Source: Flavobacteriales bacterium (GTDB lineage Bacteria; Bacteroidota; Bacteroidia; NS11-12g; UBA9320). From it: DNA of 64,000 bases. Under the pieces are notes generated by a model, which was not told the DNA's origin, did no database searches, and was given only the letters and a program-made list of their open reading frames with translations. The translations under genes were made by a program, and so were the position numbers. Shown one piece after another: positions 41,968 through 51,648 of the stretch. The stretch is from contig JACJZV010000004.1 of the NCBI GenBank assembly GCA_020635395.1, positions 124,001 through 188,000 on the forward strand, in the 5' to 3' direction. Position 1 is the first letter of the stretch, and every line of letters begins with the position of its first letter.

Positions 41968-43368
41968 TTAATCCACGTTGTCGTGAAGAAACGAATTATT
42001 TTGCTTCAATTCAGGTTTTGCCTCTGGTTCGTCAATTAGAGATGTTCTTGATATCTCAATATCAGACGAATGAAGCGTATTATTCAATTTTATCCCTCTT
42101 CTTTTATAGGCCGGAACACCTTCCAACTCCTCCATACCTTCAGGAGAATTGGCGGTTTTGTTCAGCTCTCTCAAATGCATCATTCGCTCCTTCATTTCGC
42201 GAACCTTGTCATCTGCTTTTCTCAATTCATCCTCGGAATTTATAATGTCAAAAATGGAGGTTTGCGATTGAGGCTCTTCTTCAGCGATTGCCTCTTCTTG
42301 CACATCGCTTGTTTCGTTTACTGTTATTTTACCAATAGATACAGCTTCAAAAATATGCTCTTCCAATTTTTGAGGTTCTATTGCAGGCTTTATCAATCTA
42401 TTTTCTTGTTTGTGAAAACCAGTAGCTATAATGGTCACCGAAATACTGTTTTCCAATGTTTCATCGTAGCACAAACCACATTTCAAATTGGCATCTCTTC
42501 CCGCCTGTTCTTGGAAAAACTCGTTGATTTCGGCATATTCATCCATGCTTGCCTCCTCGGCACCATACGAAATGTTAATCAACAAATCGCTGGCTCCGTT
42601 AATCTTATTGTCGTTCAACAACGGCGAGTTTAAAGCCAACTCGGCAGCACGCATGGCTCGGTCTTTTCCTTCGGCTACTCCATTACCCAATATGGCCACC
42701 CCGCTGTCTTTCATGGCGGTTTTCACGTCTTCAAAATCCACGTTTATACTTCCGGCAATGGTTATTATTTCGGCAATTCCTTTGGCAGCCGTAGTTAAAA
42801 TATTATCGGCATGAGAAAATGCATCTGTAATTTTCAAATTACCATACATATCTTTTATCCTGTCATTTGAAATAACTAACAACGAATCTACGGCTCTTCG
42901 CATTTCGGCAATTCCATCTTCGGCGGCATTGCATCGTTTTCCACCCTCAAAAGTAAAAGGTGTTGTAACGATACCAACCGTAAGAATGCCCATATCCTTT
43001 GCTGCTTTGGCAATAACCGGAGCAGCCCCAGTGCCTGTGCCACCGCCCATGCCGGCAGTAACAAAAACCATTTGAGTATTTACTCCAAGCGATTCGATAA
43101 TATCTTCTATGCTTTCTTCTGCCGCACGTTTGCCAACTTCAGGATTTGAACCCGCACCCCGACCTTCGGTCAATTCATTTCCAATTTGAATTTTATTTGG
43201 AACCGGACTGATTTCTAACGCCTGATTATCTGTGTTGAAGATAAAAAAATCTACTCCACTTATGCCTTGTTTGTACATATAGTTAACGGCATTGCCGCCA
43301 CCGCCGCCTACTCCTATCACTTTTATGATGGATGATCTTTCTTTGGGTAAGTCAATCTTAAAATTCAT
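41968..43368 (-). CDS. ftsZ: cell division protein FtsZ
   Basis: FtsZ is the tubulin-like GTPase of the division ring. The 466-residue protein has GVGGGGGNAVNYM (about 19-31), the tubulin signature GGGTGTGAAP at 108-117 and NVDFEDV-type T7 loop (SINVDFEDVKTAM near residue 205). The globular domain ends near 320; the linker is Glu/Gln-rich, and the C-terminal peptide NNSFLHDNVD is the expected FtsA-binding tail for this phylum. It is the last gene of the dcw cluster, nine bases after ftsA. Confidence 0.98.
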   Translation of the reverse strand: MNFKIDLPKERSSIIKVIGVGGGGGNAVNYMYKQGISGVDFFIFNTDNQALEISPVPNKIQIGNELTEGRGAGSNPEVGKRAAEESIEDIIESLGVNTQMVFVTAGMGGGTGTGAAPVIAKAAKDMGILTVGIVTTPFTFEGGKRCNAAEDGIAEMRRAVDSLLVISNDRIKDMYGNLKITDAFSHADNILTTAAKGIAEIITIAGSINVDFEDVKTAMKDSGVAILGNGVAEGKDRAMRAAELALNSPLLNDNKINGASDLLINISYGAEEASMDEYAEINEFFQEQAGRDANLKCGLCYDETLENSISVTIIATGFHKQENRLIKPAIEPQKLEEHIFEAVSIGKITVNETSDVQEEAIAEEEPQSQTSIFDIINSEDELRKADDKVREMKERMMHLRELNKTANSPEGMEELEGVPAYKRRGIKLNNTLHSSDIEISRTSLIDEPEAKPELKQNNSFLHDNVD

Positions 43369-43377
43369 GCGTCTTAA

Positions 43378-44715
43378 TTAAAAATCTTGTATATCACTTT
43401 CATCCTTCAACCAAGCCTTAAACTTTGAGAAGAAATGCTCTCTTCGTTCGGCTTTAATATTCATATCGTGTTGGTCTTGCTCATCCTCTACTTTTGACTG
43501 AATAGGTTCTTCCACCACTTCCTCCACCACCTGTGGTTTAAAAACGTTGTGTGTTCCTGTCTCTCCACGCAATCCTTTTAGCACCAAACCAACGCCTGTG
43601 GCATAGATGGGGCTTTTTACCTCTTCTACCAAACCTTTGGCCAAATGCTCGTTCGGATAGCCGATGCGTGCATCCAATCCTGTAACAAATTCGGCAAGTT
43701 GAGTAATGTTTTTGAGCATGGCTCCACCACCGGTTATTACCAAACCTCCAACCAATTTTTTCTCTAAACCACTTGCTTTTATTTCGTAATACACCAATTC
43801 CAAAATTTCAGAAACCCTTGCATTGATAATCATTGAAAGGTTTTTCACTGAAATTTCTTTCGGCTCACGCCCTCTTAAACCTGGTATTGAAACAATTTCG
43901 TTTTCGGTTGATTCGTCGGCCAATGCAGAACCAAATTTTGTTTTTAGCAATTCGGCCTGATGTTTCATCACATTACAGCCTTCCTTAATATCTTCGGTTA
44001 TGATGTTGCCTCCATAAGGTATAATGGCCGTGTGCCGGATAATGTTATCATGAAAAATGGCTACATCTGTTGTGCCACCTCCAATATCAACCAATACCAC
44101 ACCTGCTTCCATTTCTTCATCGCTCAAAACCGAGTGCGATGAGGCTAATGGTTCCAGCGTGAGGTCGGATACTTTTAGACCCGATTTTTCGACACATTTG
44201 TAAATATTTTTCGCAGCGGTAATTTGCCCAGTGATAATATGGTAATTGCCTTCGAGCTTTATTCCGGCCATGCCGATTGGGTCAACAACTCCCGGCTCAT
44301 TATCAACGGTAAAATCTTGAGGTAAAACATGAATAATTTTATCGCCCGGATTTACGGCAATTTTGTGCATGTCGGCTTCCAACTTATCCAAATCCGATTG
44401 CGAAATTTCCGATTCACCATCATTGCGGATTATCATTCCTTTGTGTTGCAAACTATTGATGTGTGCACCGGCAATGCCCACATGTACTCGATTGATTTCT
44501 ACATTTGAACTTTCTCCGGCCAATTTGGTAGAATCGATGATGGCATTAACAGTTTTATCAATATTTGAAACCACACCTCTGGTAACGCCACCATTTGAAG
44601 GTACTTGACCTATGCCCAAAATGTCAACCTTACCGTATTCATTCATGCGACCAACAATGGTGCATATTTTGGTGGTTCCGATGTCTAATCCTACTACTAT
44701 TTTGTCGTGTGCCAT
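43378..44715 (-). CDS. ftsA: cell division protein FtsA
   Basis: FtsA is the actin-like ATPase that anchors FtsZ to the membrane. The 445-residue protein has the phosphate-1 motif VVGLDIGTTKICTIVG, the SHS2/1C insertion (about 85-165), phosphate-2 VLVDIGGGTTDVAIF (about 205-219) and the adenosine motif VITGGGAMLKNI near residue 325. The C-terminal amphipathic helix FFSKFKAWLKD provides membrane binding. It lies one base after ftsQ. Confidence 0.97.
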   Translation of the reverse strand: MAHDKIVVGLDIGTTKICTIVGRMNEYGKVDILGIGQVPSNGGVTRGVVSNIDKTVNAIIDSTKLAGESSNVEINRVHVGIAGAHINSLQHKGMIIRNDGESEISQSDLDKLEADMHKIAVNPGDKIIHVLPQDFTVDNEPGVVDPIGMAGIKLEGNYHIITGQITAAKNIYKCVEKSGLKVSDLTLEPLASSHSVLSDEEMEAGVVLVDIGGGTTDVAIFHDNIIRHTAIIPYGGNIITEDIKEGCNVMKHQAELLKTKFGSALADESTENEIVSIPGLRGREPKEISVKNLSMIINARVSEILELVYYEIKASGLEKKLVGGLVITGGGAMLKNITQLAEFVTGLDARIGYPNEHLAKGLVEEVKSPIYATGVGLVLKGLRGETGTHNVFKPQVVEEVVEEPIQSKVEDEQDQHDMNIKAERREHFFSKFKAWLKDESDIQDF

Positions 44716-44716
44716 G

Positions 44717-45442
44717 CTACTTTCTACAAACTATTTGATTTTTGAATCGTATATCAATCTCACTATATTGCTCCCAACCAACGTTTTTTGAAGCTTTTTC
44801 ATAAAATTCTTCCAACTTATTGAGCTTCTGTTCCATTCTTAGGGTATCTCCAAAAACAACTTCGTGTCCACCAATTTGAGTGGTAAAAACCAAGTCATTA
44901 TTCGGTCTTACAAATATGTGGTCAATAAACTTGTCCCAGAACTCCGACTGATTAACATGGTTTACAAATGTGTACAGTTTTTTATCCAAAACCGACGAAA
45001 TGTTGCCGGAGGCCGTCTTCACACGGGGTGTATGCAGCTTTGACAATGGAATACGTTTGCCCGAATCATCCAGATAATAAGGATTTCCAACATCAGGATG
45101 CACTCGAACAATTGGTTTGCGTTGATATATTTTTAAGTGAAGATTCCCTTCAAAATCAAAATAACCCTCCGCATTTTTAACAAATACATTGCCTCTGAGT
45201 GATTTTTCCACCCTTTTTAGTGGTACTTCAGTGGTTTTGAGCCCCACGGTGGGAACGGTATCTCGCTTTAATTGTTCCAATATAGATTGGGCAGAAATCA
45301 ATGCGGCATCATTGTCGGCATATTCTACAATTACCTCTTTGCACACCCTATTTTGCTTTTTATGTCGAAAGACAAAAAATAAGGAAACAATGGCCACCAA
45401 ACCCACAAATACCATCAACCAATTGAGCATGTATTTTTTCAT
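44717..45442 (-). CDS. ftsQ: cell division protein FtsQ
   Basis: FtsQ is a bitopic division protein that recruits FtsL and FtsB. The 241-residue protein has one N-terminal membrane helix (about 8-25), a diverged POTRA-like region (about 35-115, ending in IYQRKPIVRVHP) and a beta domain. Sequence conservation is low, as usual for FtsQ in this phylum; the assignment rests on topology and on the position between murC and ftsA. It overlaps murC by four bases. Confidence 0.88.
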   Translation of the reverse strand: MKKYMLNWLMVFVGLVAIVSLFFVFRHKKQNRVCKEVIVEYADNDAALISAQSILEQLKRDTVPTVGLKTTEVPLKRVEKSLRGNVFVKNAEGYFDFEGNLHLKIYQRKPIVRVHPDVGNPYYLDDSGKRIPLSKLHTPRVKTASGNISSVLDKKLYTFVNHVNQSEFWDKFIDHIFVRPNNDLVFTTQIGGHEVVFGDTLRMEQKLNKLEEFYEKASKNVGWEQYSEIDIRFKNQIVCRK

Positions 45443-46809
45443 GGTTTCAAAATGGTTTTTATAGGTTCAATAAGTCTATCAATATCTCCTGCACCGAGGG
45501 TTAGCAAGACTTCTCGAGGGTTGTTTTGCACGGAGTCCAAAATTTGAGTTGGAGTCCATATTTTTTTATCCTGTGCTGTTATTTTGTCAAAAATTATTTG
45601 GCTGGTAATTCCCTCTATTGGCAACTCCCGAGCCGGATAGATGTCCATCAATATTACTTCATCCAACATTGACAGGCTTTCGGCAAACCCTTCCTGAAAA
45701 TCACGGGTTCGGCTATACAAATGCGGCTGAAAAACTCCGGTTATTTTTTTGTTGGGAAATAATTTTTTGGCAGAGCCAATTGCGGCCTTTAATTCGGTGG
45801 GGTGATGTGCATAATCATCAATATATATGTGCTTCTCATTTCGCACAATAAATTCAAACCGCCGTTTCACTCCCTTAAAATTGGCCAAAGCCTTCCGCAA
45901 ATCATTTTCCGAAATTCCCATTTTTAGTGCCAAAACAGAGGCAGCCACAGCATTTTCCACATTATGGATTCCAGCCATACCAAGGGTCAAAAGCCTAAAA
46001 ATTTCGTTTTCGTAAACCAAATCAAAAACAAATTTCCCGTCGTTAATATGCACGTTTTGAGCCGAATAATGACCATAATTAATGCCGTAGGTTGTGGCTC
46101 GTTCAAAATGATGTTTTATGCTGTGATGCACCAACAACAAACCATCGGGATTTACCCTTTCTCCAAATGCTTGAAACGATTTCAGCATTTCATCGGCACT
46201 ACCATAAATATCCAAATGGTCAGCATCTACGCTGGTAATAACCGCATACTTGGGTGACAAATGCAAAAACGACCGATCAAACTCATCGGCTTCGGTAATG
46301 CTGATAACCGGTTTGGCGGGTATGATGGTGTTGTGATAATTGCTGTTAAAATTGCTCGAAATGCCCCCTAAAAAAGCTACTGAAGGCACCCCTGCCTCAT
46401 TGAGAATGTGGGCTAACAAAGTACTGGTGGTCGTTTTTCCGTGGGTTCCGGCCACAGACAAGTTCAGACTATTTTGAGTAATTAATCCCAAAGCCTTTGC
46501 TCTCTTCATAAATGGCAATCCCGATTGTTCCAAGGCTGTCTTCAACTTTAAATCTGGCGGAACGGCTGGGGTATAAATCGCCAAAAAATTAGACTGATTT
46601 GCTGATGAAAGAATAGTTGACAACCATTCCAAATTATCTTCAAAAACAACCTCAATTCCCTCTTTTTGAAGTTGTTGGGTTAATGTTGTTTCGGTTTTGT
46701 CGTAACCAAAAACCTGTATATCCAAACTTTTGAAATAGCGTGCAAGTGCCGACATACCTATGCCACCCACACCCAAAAATAGCACCCTATGTAGTTTGTC
46801 AAAATTCAC
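45439..46809 (-). CDS. murC: UDP-N-acetylmuramate--L-alanine ligase MurC
   Basis: MurC adds L-Ala to UDP-MurNAc. The 456-residue protein begins with the Rossmann segment VLFLGVGGIGMSALARYF, has the ATP-binding loop VAGTHGKTTTSTLLAH (about 120-135), TEADEFDRSFLHL near residue 175 and YIDDYAHHPTELKAAI near residue 330, all Mur ligase hallmarks. It overlaps both murG and ftsQ by four bases. Confidence 0.97.
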   Translation of the reverse strand: MNFDKLHRVLFLGVGGIGMSALARYFKSLDIQVFGYDKTETTLTQQLQKEGIEVVFEDNLEWLSTILSSANQSNFLAIYTPAVPPDLKLKTALEQSGLPFMKRAKALGLITQNSLNLSVAGTHGKTTTSTLLAHILNEAGVPSVAFLGGISSNFNSNYHNTIIPAKPVISITEADEFDRSFLHLSPKYAVITSVDADHLDIYGSADEMLKSFQAFGERVNPDGLLLVHHSIKHHFERATTYGINYGHYSAQNVHINDGKFVFDLVYENEIFRLLTLGMAGIHNVENAVAASVLALKMGISENDLRKALANFKGVKRRFEFIVRNEKHIYIDDYAHHPTELKAAIGSAKKLFPNKKITGVFQPHLYSRTRDFQEGFAESLSMLDEVILMDIYPARELPIEGITSQIIFDKITAQDKKIWTPTQILDSVQNNPREVLLTLGAGDIDRLIEPIKTILKP

Positions 46810-47876
46810 TTTATAAGTTTTTCAATTTCTGCTACTATTTCATCTGTGGCATTGGGTTTGGCCATGCTTAAAATGTTTTTTTCCAAAAGATTTACTTTTG
46901 CCTTATCTGCAATTAACTGCATGGCCACAGGCACCAACTTATCGCCAGCCTCGCTGTCTTTAACCAAAATGGCAGCACCCTTTTGCACCAAAGCTATTGC
47001 GTTTTTGGTTTGATGATCTTCTGTAACGTTGGGCGATGGAACCAAAATAGATGCCTTGCCCAGAGCCGCCAATTCCGACAAGCTGGATGCACCGGCACGC
47101 GAAATAACAATATCTGCCGCCCGATAAGCCATGTCCATTTCGGTAATAAAAGTGGTTTGCATTCCAAAAACTTTGTTTTGGGCGGTGTATGATTTTCCGG
47201 TTTGCCAAATTATTTGAATATCATTTTTTTCAAATAATTCAAGATTCGATTCAATGGCTTTGTTTATAGTTCTTGCACCTAAACTACCGCCAATAATGAG
47301 CATGGTCGGTTTATCTTGAAGTCCAAAAAACTGTTTTGCCTCTATCGGGGTTTTGGTGCAATCCAACAATTGCTGACGAATGGGATTTCCGGTAATTGCG
47401 ATTTTTTGCTTCGCAAAAAATCGCTCCATACCATCAAATGCAACGCATATTCTATCTGCCTTTTTTGCCAATAATTTATTGGTTATGCCGGGATAGCTGT
47501 TTTGTTCTTGAATAATCGTAGGTATTCCTAATTTGTTGGCCACATATAATAAAGGCCCACTTGCAAATCCGCCAACACCCACCACTACTTGAGGTTTATT
47601 TCGTTTTATTATAGTATATGATTTAATTATGCTTGAAATCAACTTAAACGGAAATGCAAAATTTTTCAAACTGATTTTTCGGTCGATACCACTAATCCAG
47701 AGCCCATAGATTTTGAATCCCGCCTCCGGCACTTTTTGCATTTCCATTTTATCCTTTGCCCCTACAAACTCAATTTTGGCATCCGGATATTTTTGTTGCA
47801 ATGCTTTTCCGATGGCCAAAGCGGGAAAAATATGACCACCTGTTCCACCACCTGATATTAGAAAACTACTGCTCAT
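46806..47876 (-). CDS. murG: lipid II synthase glycosyltransferase MurG
   Basis: MurG transfers GlcNAc from UDP-GlcNAc to lipid I on the cytoplasmic face. The 356-residue GT28 protein has the N-terminal loop ISGGGTGGHIFPALAIG, VGVGGFASGPLLYVA near residue 97, IIGGSLGARTINKAI near residue 192 and the donor site SRAGASSLSELAALGKASILVPSP near residue 260 (cited in part). It overlaps the 3' end of ftsW by 11 bases. Confidence 0.97.
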   Translation of the reverse strand: MSSSFLISGGGTGGHIFPALAIGKALQQKYPDAKIEFVGAKDKMEMQKVPEAGFKIYGLWISGIDRKISLKNFAFPFKLISSIIKSYTIIKRNKPQVVVGVGGFASGPLLYVANKLGIPTIIQEQNSYPGITNKLLAKKADRICVAFDGMERFFAKQKIAITGNPIRQQLLDCTKTPIEAKQFFGLQDKPTMLIIGGSLGARTINKAIESNLELFEKNDIQIIWQTGKSYTAQNKVFGMQTTFITEMDMAYRAADIVISRAGASSLSELAALGKASILVPSPNVTEDHQTKNAIALVQKGAAILVKDSEAGDKLVPVAMQLIADKAKVNLLEKNILSMAKPNATDEIVAEIEKLIK

Positions 47877-49032
47877 GTTGCTCTGTTTTAACTTGATTTT
47901 GGGTTTGTCGGCTCACGCTCAAAATAATACCCATGGCAATACTGGTAAAAAGCAAACTGGTTCCGCCCATGCTTACAAATGGCAACGGCAAACCTGTATT
48001 GGGCAATAAGCTAACGGCCACACCCATATTCATAAATGCCTGAATAACGAGGGCAAATGATAGCCCAATGGCCAGCAATGCCCCAAATGCTTTGGGTGCA
48101 TTTATTACAATTTTTACGGTTCGCCATAGCAGCACCAAATACAAAAGCATTAAAACGATTCCACCCAGCAATCCGTATTCTTCAATAATGATGGCATAAA
48201 TAAAATCGGAGAATGCCAATGGCAAAAAGTTACGTTGATCGCTTTTGCCCGAGCCTTTGCCGATAAGTTTTCCTTTGGCAATGGCAATATTGGCTTGCTC
48301 GTTTTGATAACTCAGGGTTTTATCCTTTCCCTGAGCAAAATCAACGTAGTTTTCAATTCTCGATTTCCAAGTGGCAATCCGACCACCCTCGTATTTTGTA
48401 TTGAGCAACACCACAATTATTAATGCGAGCACCACCGACCCCACACCAAACAACGCCCCAAGATATTTCATAGGTATTCTTCCTATAAAAAGTAGCAACA
48501 AGGAGGTGGCAAACAAAACTACTGCAGTGGACAAGTTGGCCACACCAATAAATCCGCATACCAACACAATTACAATGAGTACGGGCAAAAATGTTTTCTT
48601 AAAACTACCAATATTCTCTTGCCGTTTTGACAGAAAATGAGCGATGTACATTATTAGAGTAAGCTTTGCGAAATCGGATGATTGAAAGGTAAGGCCAACA
48701 CCCGGAATGGTTATCCAACGTTTTGCCGAATTGACACCAACTCCAAAAACTAATGTATATATGAGCAGCAAAATGGCAGGATAAACCAAAAACTGAGCCG
48801 GACGTGAGTAATACTGAAAATCGACCAAATGTGTGAGCCACATCAAAAAGAAACCCATAAATAAAATGCCGCAATGCTTTATCAGAAAATACTCTGTATT
48901 GCCTCCCTGTTTGATGTATGCCAATGCACTGGTAGAGCTATAAATAGCCAACACACCCCACAAAGAAAGGGCAGTAACGACCAACCAAATTATTCGGTCG
49001 CCTTTGATATTTTCTTTAAACCATTGAAACAC
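47866..49032 (-). CDS. ftsW: SEDS glycosyltransferase FtsW
   Basis: FtsW polymerises lipid II at the septum together with the transpeptidase FtsI. The 388-residue protein has about ten membrane helices, RWITIPGVGLTFQSSDFAKL near residue 110 (the conserved W-x-x-x-G-x-x-x-Q-P-S-E/D-x-x-K element) and the C-terminal loops LPNTGLPLPFVSMGGTSLL near residue 337. The catalytic Asp region lies in the large loop with KSDQRNFLPLAFSDFIYAII. It is 12 bases after murD. Confidence 0.96.
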   Translation of the reverse strand: MFQWFKENIKGDRIIWLVVTALSLWGVLAIYSSTSALAYIKQGGNTEYFLIKHCGILFMGFFLMWLTHLVDFQYYSRPAQFLVYPAILLLIYTLVFGVGVNSAKRWITIPGVGLTFQSSDFAKLTLIMYIAHFLSKRQENIGSFKKTFLPVLIVIVLVCGFIGVANLSTAVVLFATSLLLLFIGRIPMKYLGALFGVGSVVLALIIVVLLNTKYEGGRIATWKSRIENYVDFAQGKDKTLSYQNEQANIAIAKGKLIGKGSGKSDQRNFLPLAFSDFIYAIIIEEYGLLGGIVLMLLYLVLLWRTVKIVINAPKAFGALLAIGLSFALVIQAFMNMGVAVSLLPNTGLPLPFVSMGGTSLLFTSIAMGIILSVSRQTQNQVKTEQHEQ

Positions 49033-49044
49033 TTTTTATGGTTC

Positions 49045-50385
49045 TTAAAGATTTCTAACTTCGTATTTAAACTGACGGCCACGGTCTTCGTAGCTCTCAA
49101 ACAAATCGAAACTGGCACAGGCTGGAGATAGCAGAACAACTTCATCGCGTTTTGCCAAACCGTTGGCCATTTGTACCGCTTCTTTGGCTGACAGGGTGTT
49201 TACTACCATATCCACATGTTTTGAAAAGGCCTGATGCAAAGCAATGTTATTTTTGCCCAAACAAATCAAAATGCGAACCTTGTCTTTTACCAATGGCAAA
49301 AGCAAATCATAATCATTCCCTTTGTCGATGCCACCGGCAATCCAAACAACAGATTTTTTCATGCTCTCCAAAGCATACCATGCCGAATTAACGTTGGTGG
49401 CCTTGCTGTCGTTGATATAATCAACGCCTTTTACCGTTGCCACATACTCCAAACGATGTTCAACGTTTTTAAAATCCATCAGACTCTCCCGAATCACTTC
49501 GTTTCTGATGAGTAAAGAGTTGGCAACAATAGAAGCCGCCATTGAGTTGTAGGTGTTGTGCTTACCACTAATTGTAAGTTGATTCAAATCCATACTAAAA
49601 CTAATTTTTGGTTGATATAAATTGATGTGAAATGCTATGTCGTCGGCCCATGCTCCCGGATTGTGCTGTGTGTTGAGCGAAAAAGGAATGCATTGTGCCT
49701 TTAGGTTTGTTTTGGAGAAATAATTCATCAAATCTTCTGAATCAGAACAATAGATAAATCGGTCATCTTCCGTTTGATTTTGGGTAATTCTAAATTTGGA
49801 TTTTATGTAATCATCATACGTAGCGTATCGGTCGAGATGGTCAGGCGTAATATTCAGCAACACTGCATAGTTTATGCGGGTTTCGAACATTAAATCAAGC
49901 TGAAAACTGCTTAATTCAATAACATAATGGGTAAAATCATTTTGAGCTACCTGTCTGGCCATGCTTTGTCCTACGTTTCCGGCCAATCCCACTTTTAATC
50001 CGGCTTTTTTCAGCAAATGGTAGGTCAACATGGTGGTGGTCGTTTTCCCGTTTGTTCCAGTAATACCAATAAGTATCGCGTTGGTGTTTTTGGCTGCAAA
50101 CTCTATTTCCGAAATCATCGGGATTCCTTTGGAGATAATAGATTGAATTATTGGAGCTTTTGGCGGAATACCGGGGCTAACAATAACCACATCTGCGTTT
50201 AATATTTTTTCTTCGGTATGCGTTCCAGACTCAAACTCGATGTTGTTTTGGTTTAACTCGGAAGTATACTTATCTTTGATTTTCCCAAAATCAGAAACAA
50301 AAACCGAATGTCTCAAATGCTTGGCCAAAATCGCTGCTCCTGTTCCGCTTTCGCCTGCTCCCAATATGACGGTTCTTGTGGTCAT
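49045..50385 (-). CDS. murD: UDP-N-acetylmuramoylalanine--D-glutamate ligase MurD
   Basis: MurD adds D-Glu to UDP-MurNAc-L-Ala. The 446-residue protein begins TRTVILGAGESGTGAAILAK, has the ATP loop GITGTNGKTTTTMLTYHLL near residue 110, LLNITPDHLDRY near residue 178 and NDSKATNVNSAWYAL near residue 315, the family's substrate-binding region. Its start overlaps the mraY end by one base. Confidence 0.97.
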   Translation of the reverse strand: MTTRTVILGAGESGTGAAILAKHLRHSVFVSDFGKIKDKYTSELNQNNIEFESGTHTEEKILNADVVIVSPGIPPKAPIIQSIISKGIPMISEIEFAAKNTNAILIGITGTNGKTTTTMLTYHLLKKAGLKVGLAGNVGQSMARQVAQNDFTHYVIELSSFQLDLMFETRINYAVLLNITPDHLDRYATYDDYIKSKFRITQNQTEDDRFIYCSDSEDLMNYFSKTNLKAQCIPFSLNTQHNPGAWADDIAFHINLYQPKISFSMDLNQLTISGKHNTYNSMAASIVANSLLIRNEVIRESLMDFKNVEHRLEYVATVKGVDYINDSKATNVNSAWYALESMKKSVVWIAGGIDKGNDYDLLLPLVKDKVRILICLGKNNIALHQAFSKHVDMVVNTLSAKEAVQMANGLAKRDEVVLLSPACASFDLFESYEDRGRQFKYEVRNL

Positions 50386-51644
50386 TATCTTAGCTTAAAA
50401 GTTATGATGGTTAATGCCGCCAGCATAATGCCCACAATCCAAAATCGGGTAACAATCTTGGGTTCGGCATAGCCTTTTTTCTGAAAATGATGATGAAGCG
50501 GAGACATCAGGAAAATGCGTTTTCCTTCCCCGTATTTTTTCTTGGTATATTTAAAATAGCCCACTTGTAGCACCACGCTCAAATTTTCGGCTAAAAAGAT
50601 TCCGCAAAGAATAGGGATGAGCAATTCTTTGCGAAGCATGATGGCAAAAACAGCAATGATACCTCCCAATGCAAGGCTACCCGTATCGCCCATAAAAACT
50701 TGTGCCGGATAGGAATTGTACCACAAAAAACCGATGCACGCCCCAACAAATGCCGCCCCAAAGATGACAAGCTCGCTTTGGAATGGAATGAACATTACTT
50801 TTAGATAATCGGCAAAAATGGCATTGCCCGATATGTAGGCCAGCACCACCAGAGTCAGCCCAATAATAGCACTGGTTCCCGCTGCCAAGCCGTCTATTCC
50901 GTCGGTTAAATTTGCCGCATTGCTAACAGCAATAATGATGAAGGTGACAATGAGTACATAGACAATCCATGCGTATTTTTTTGCTGTTTCTTTGTCAAGA
51001 AAAAACAGTATTTCGGCATAATCGAATTGATGGGTTTTAATAAATGGAATGGTCGTGGCAGTTGATTTTTGATCGAGCACATAAATGGTTTGACCGAGCT
51101 CGTTTTGTGTGGTATGGCTTGCATTTTCAATTATTTGAGGGGTAGCATTTCGCTGATTGACAAATTCACGCACCACCACCTCGTCATTGAAATAAAGCGT
51201 TAACCCAATAATCAACCCCAACCCAAGTTGGCCTATAATTTTAAACCTTCCGGCTAAGCCTTCTTTATCTTTTTTAAATACCTTTATATAATCATCTAAA
51301 AACCCAATAAGACCCAACCAAACAGTGGAAACAAGCATAAGAATGATGTAAATATTCCTGAATCGGGCAAAAAGTAGGGTTGGAATAATGATGGCCGCCA
51401 AAATGATTAGCCCGCCCATTGTGGGTGTACCTTTTTTAGTATTTTCTCCCTCAAGACCCAACTGTCTGATGGTTTCACCAACTTGTTTTTTATGCAAAAG
51501 GGCAATCAGCCTTTTGCCGTAAACCAAACTAATGGTTAAAGAAAGCAGTATAGCCAAAATGGCTCTAAAAGAACTGTATTCAAAGGCTCCGGCACCGGGA
51601 ATATGAAATGAATTTTCGAGGTATCTAAACAAATAATACAGCAT
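50385..51644 (-). CDS. mraY: phospho-N-acetylmuramoyl-pentapeptide transferase MraY
   Basis: MraY makes lipid I by transferring phospho-MurNAc-pentapeptide to undecaprenyl phosphate. The 419-residue protein has ten membrane helices, TPTMGGLIILAAI near residue 75, WLGLIGFLDDYIKVFKKDKEGL near residue 108 (catalytic Asp pair), NLTDGIDGLAAGTS near residue 247 and MSPLHHHFQKKGY near residue 375. An extra ~60-residue loop (about 145-205) between helices is usual in Bacteroidota. It is four bases after murE. Confidence 0.97.
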   Translation of the reverse strand: MLYYLFRYLENSFHIPGAGAFEYSSFRAILAILLSLTISLVYGKRLIALLHKKQVGETIRQLGLEGENTKKGTPTMGGLIILAAIIIPTLLFARFRNIYIILMLVSTVWLGLIGFLDDYIKVFKKDKEGLAGRFKIIGQLGLGLIIGLTLYFNDEVVVREFVNQRNATPQIIENASHTTQNELGQTIYVLDQKSTATTIPFIKTHQFDYAEILFFLDKETAKKYAWIVYVLIVTFIIIAVSNAANLTDGIDGLAAGTSAIIGLTLVVLAYISGNAIFADYLKVMFIPFQSELVIFGAAFVGACIGFLWYNSYPAQVFMGDTGSLALGGIIAVFAIMLRKELLIPILCGIFLAENLSVVLQVGYFKYTKKKYGEGKRIFLMSPLHHHFQKKGYAEPKIVTRFWIVGIMLAALTIITFKLR

Positions 51645-51648
51645 ATTT

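Noticed and set aside
41835..42245. A plus-strand frame of 136 codons over the end of ftsZ
   Set aside because: It begins inside the second 56-bp repeat and continues antisense to the ftsZ C-terminal region; its sequence shows no domain.
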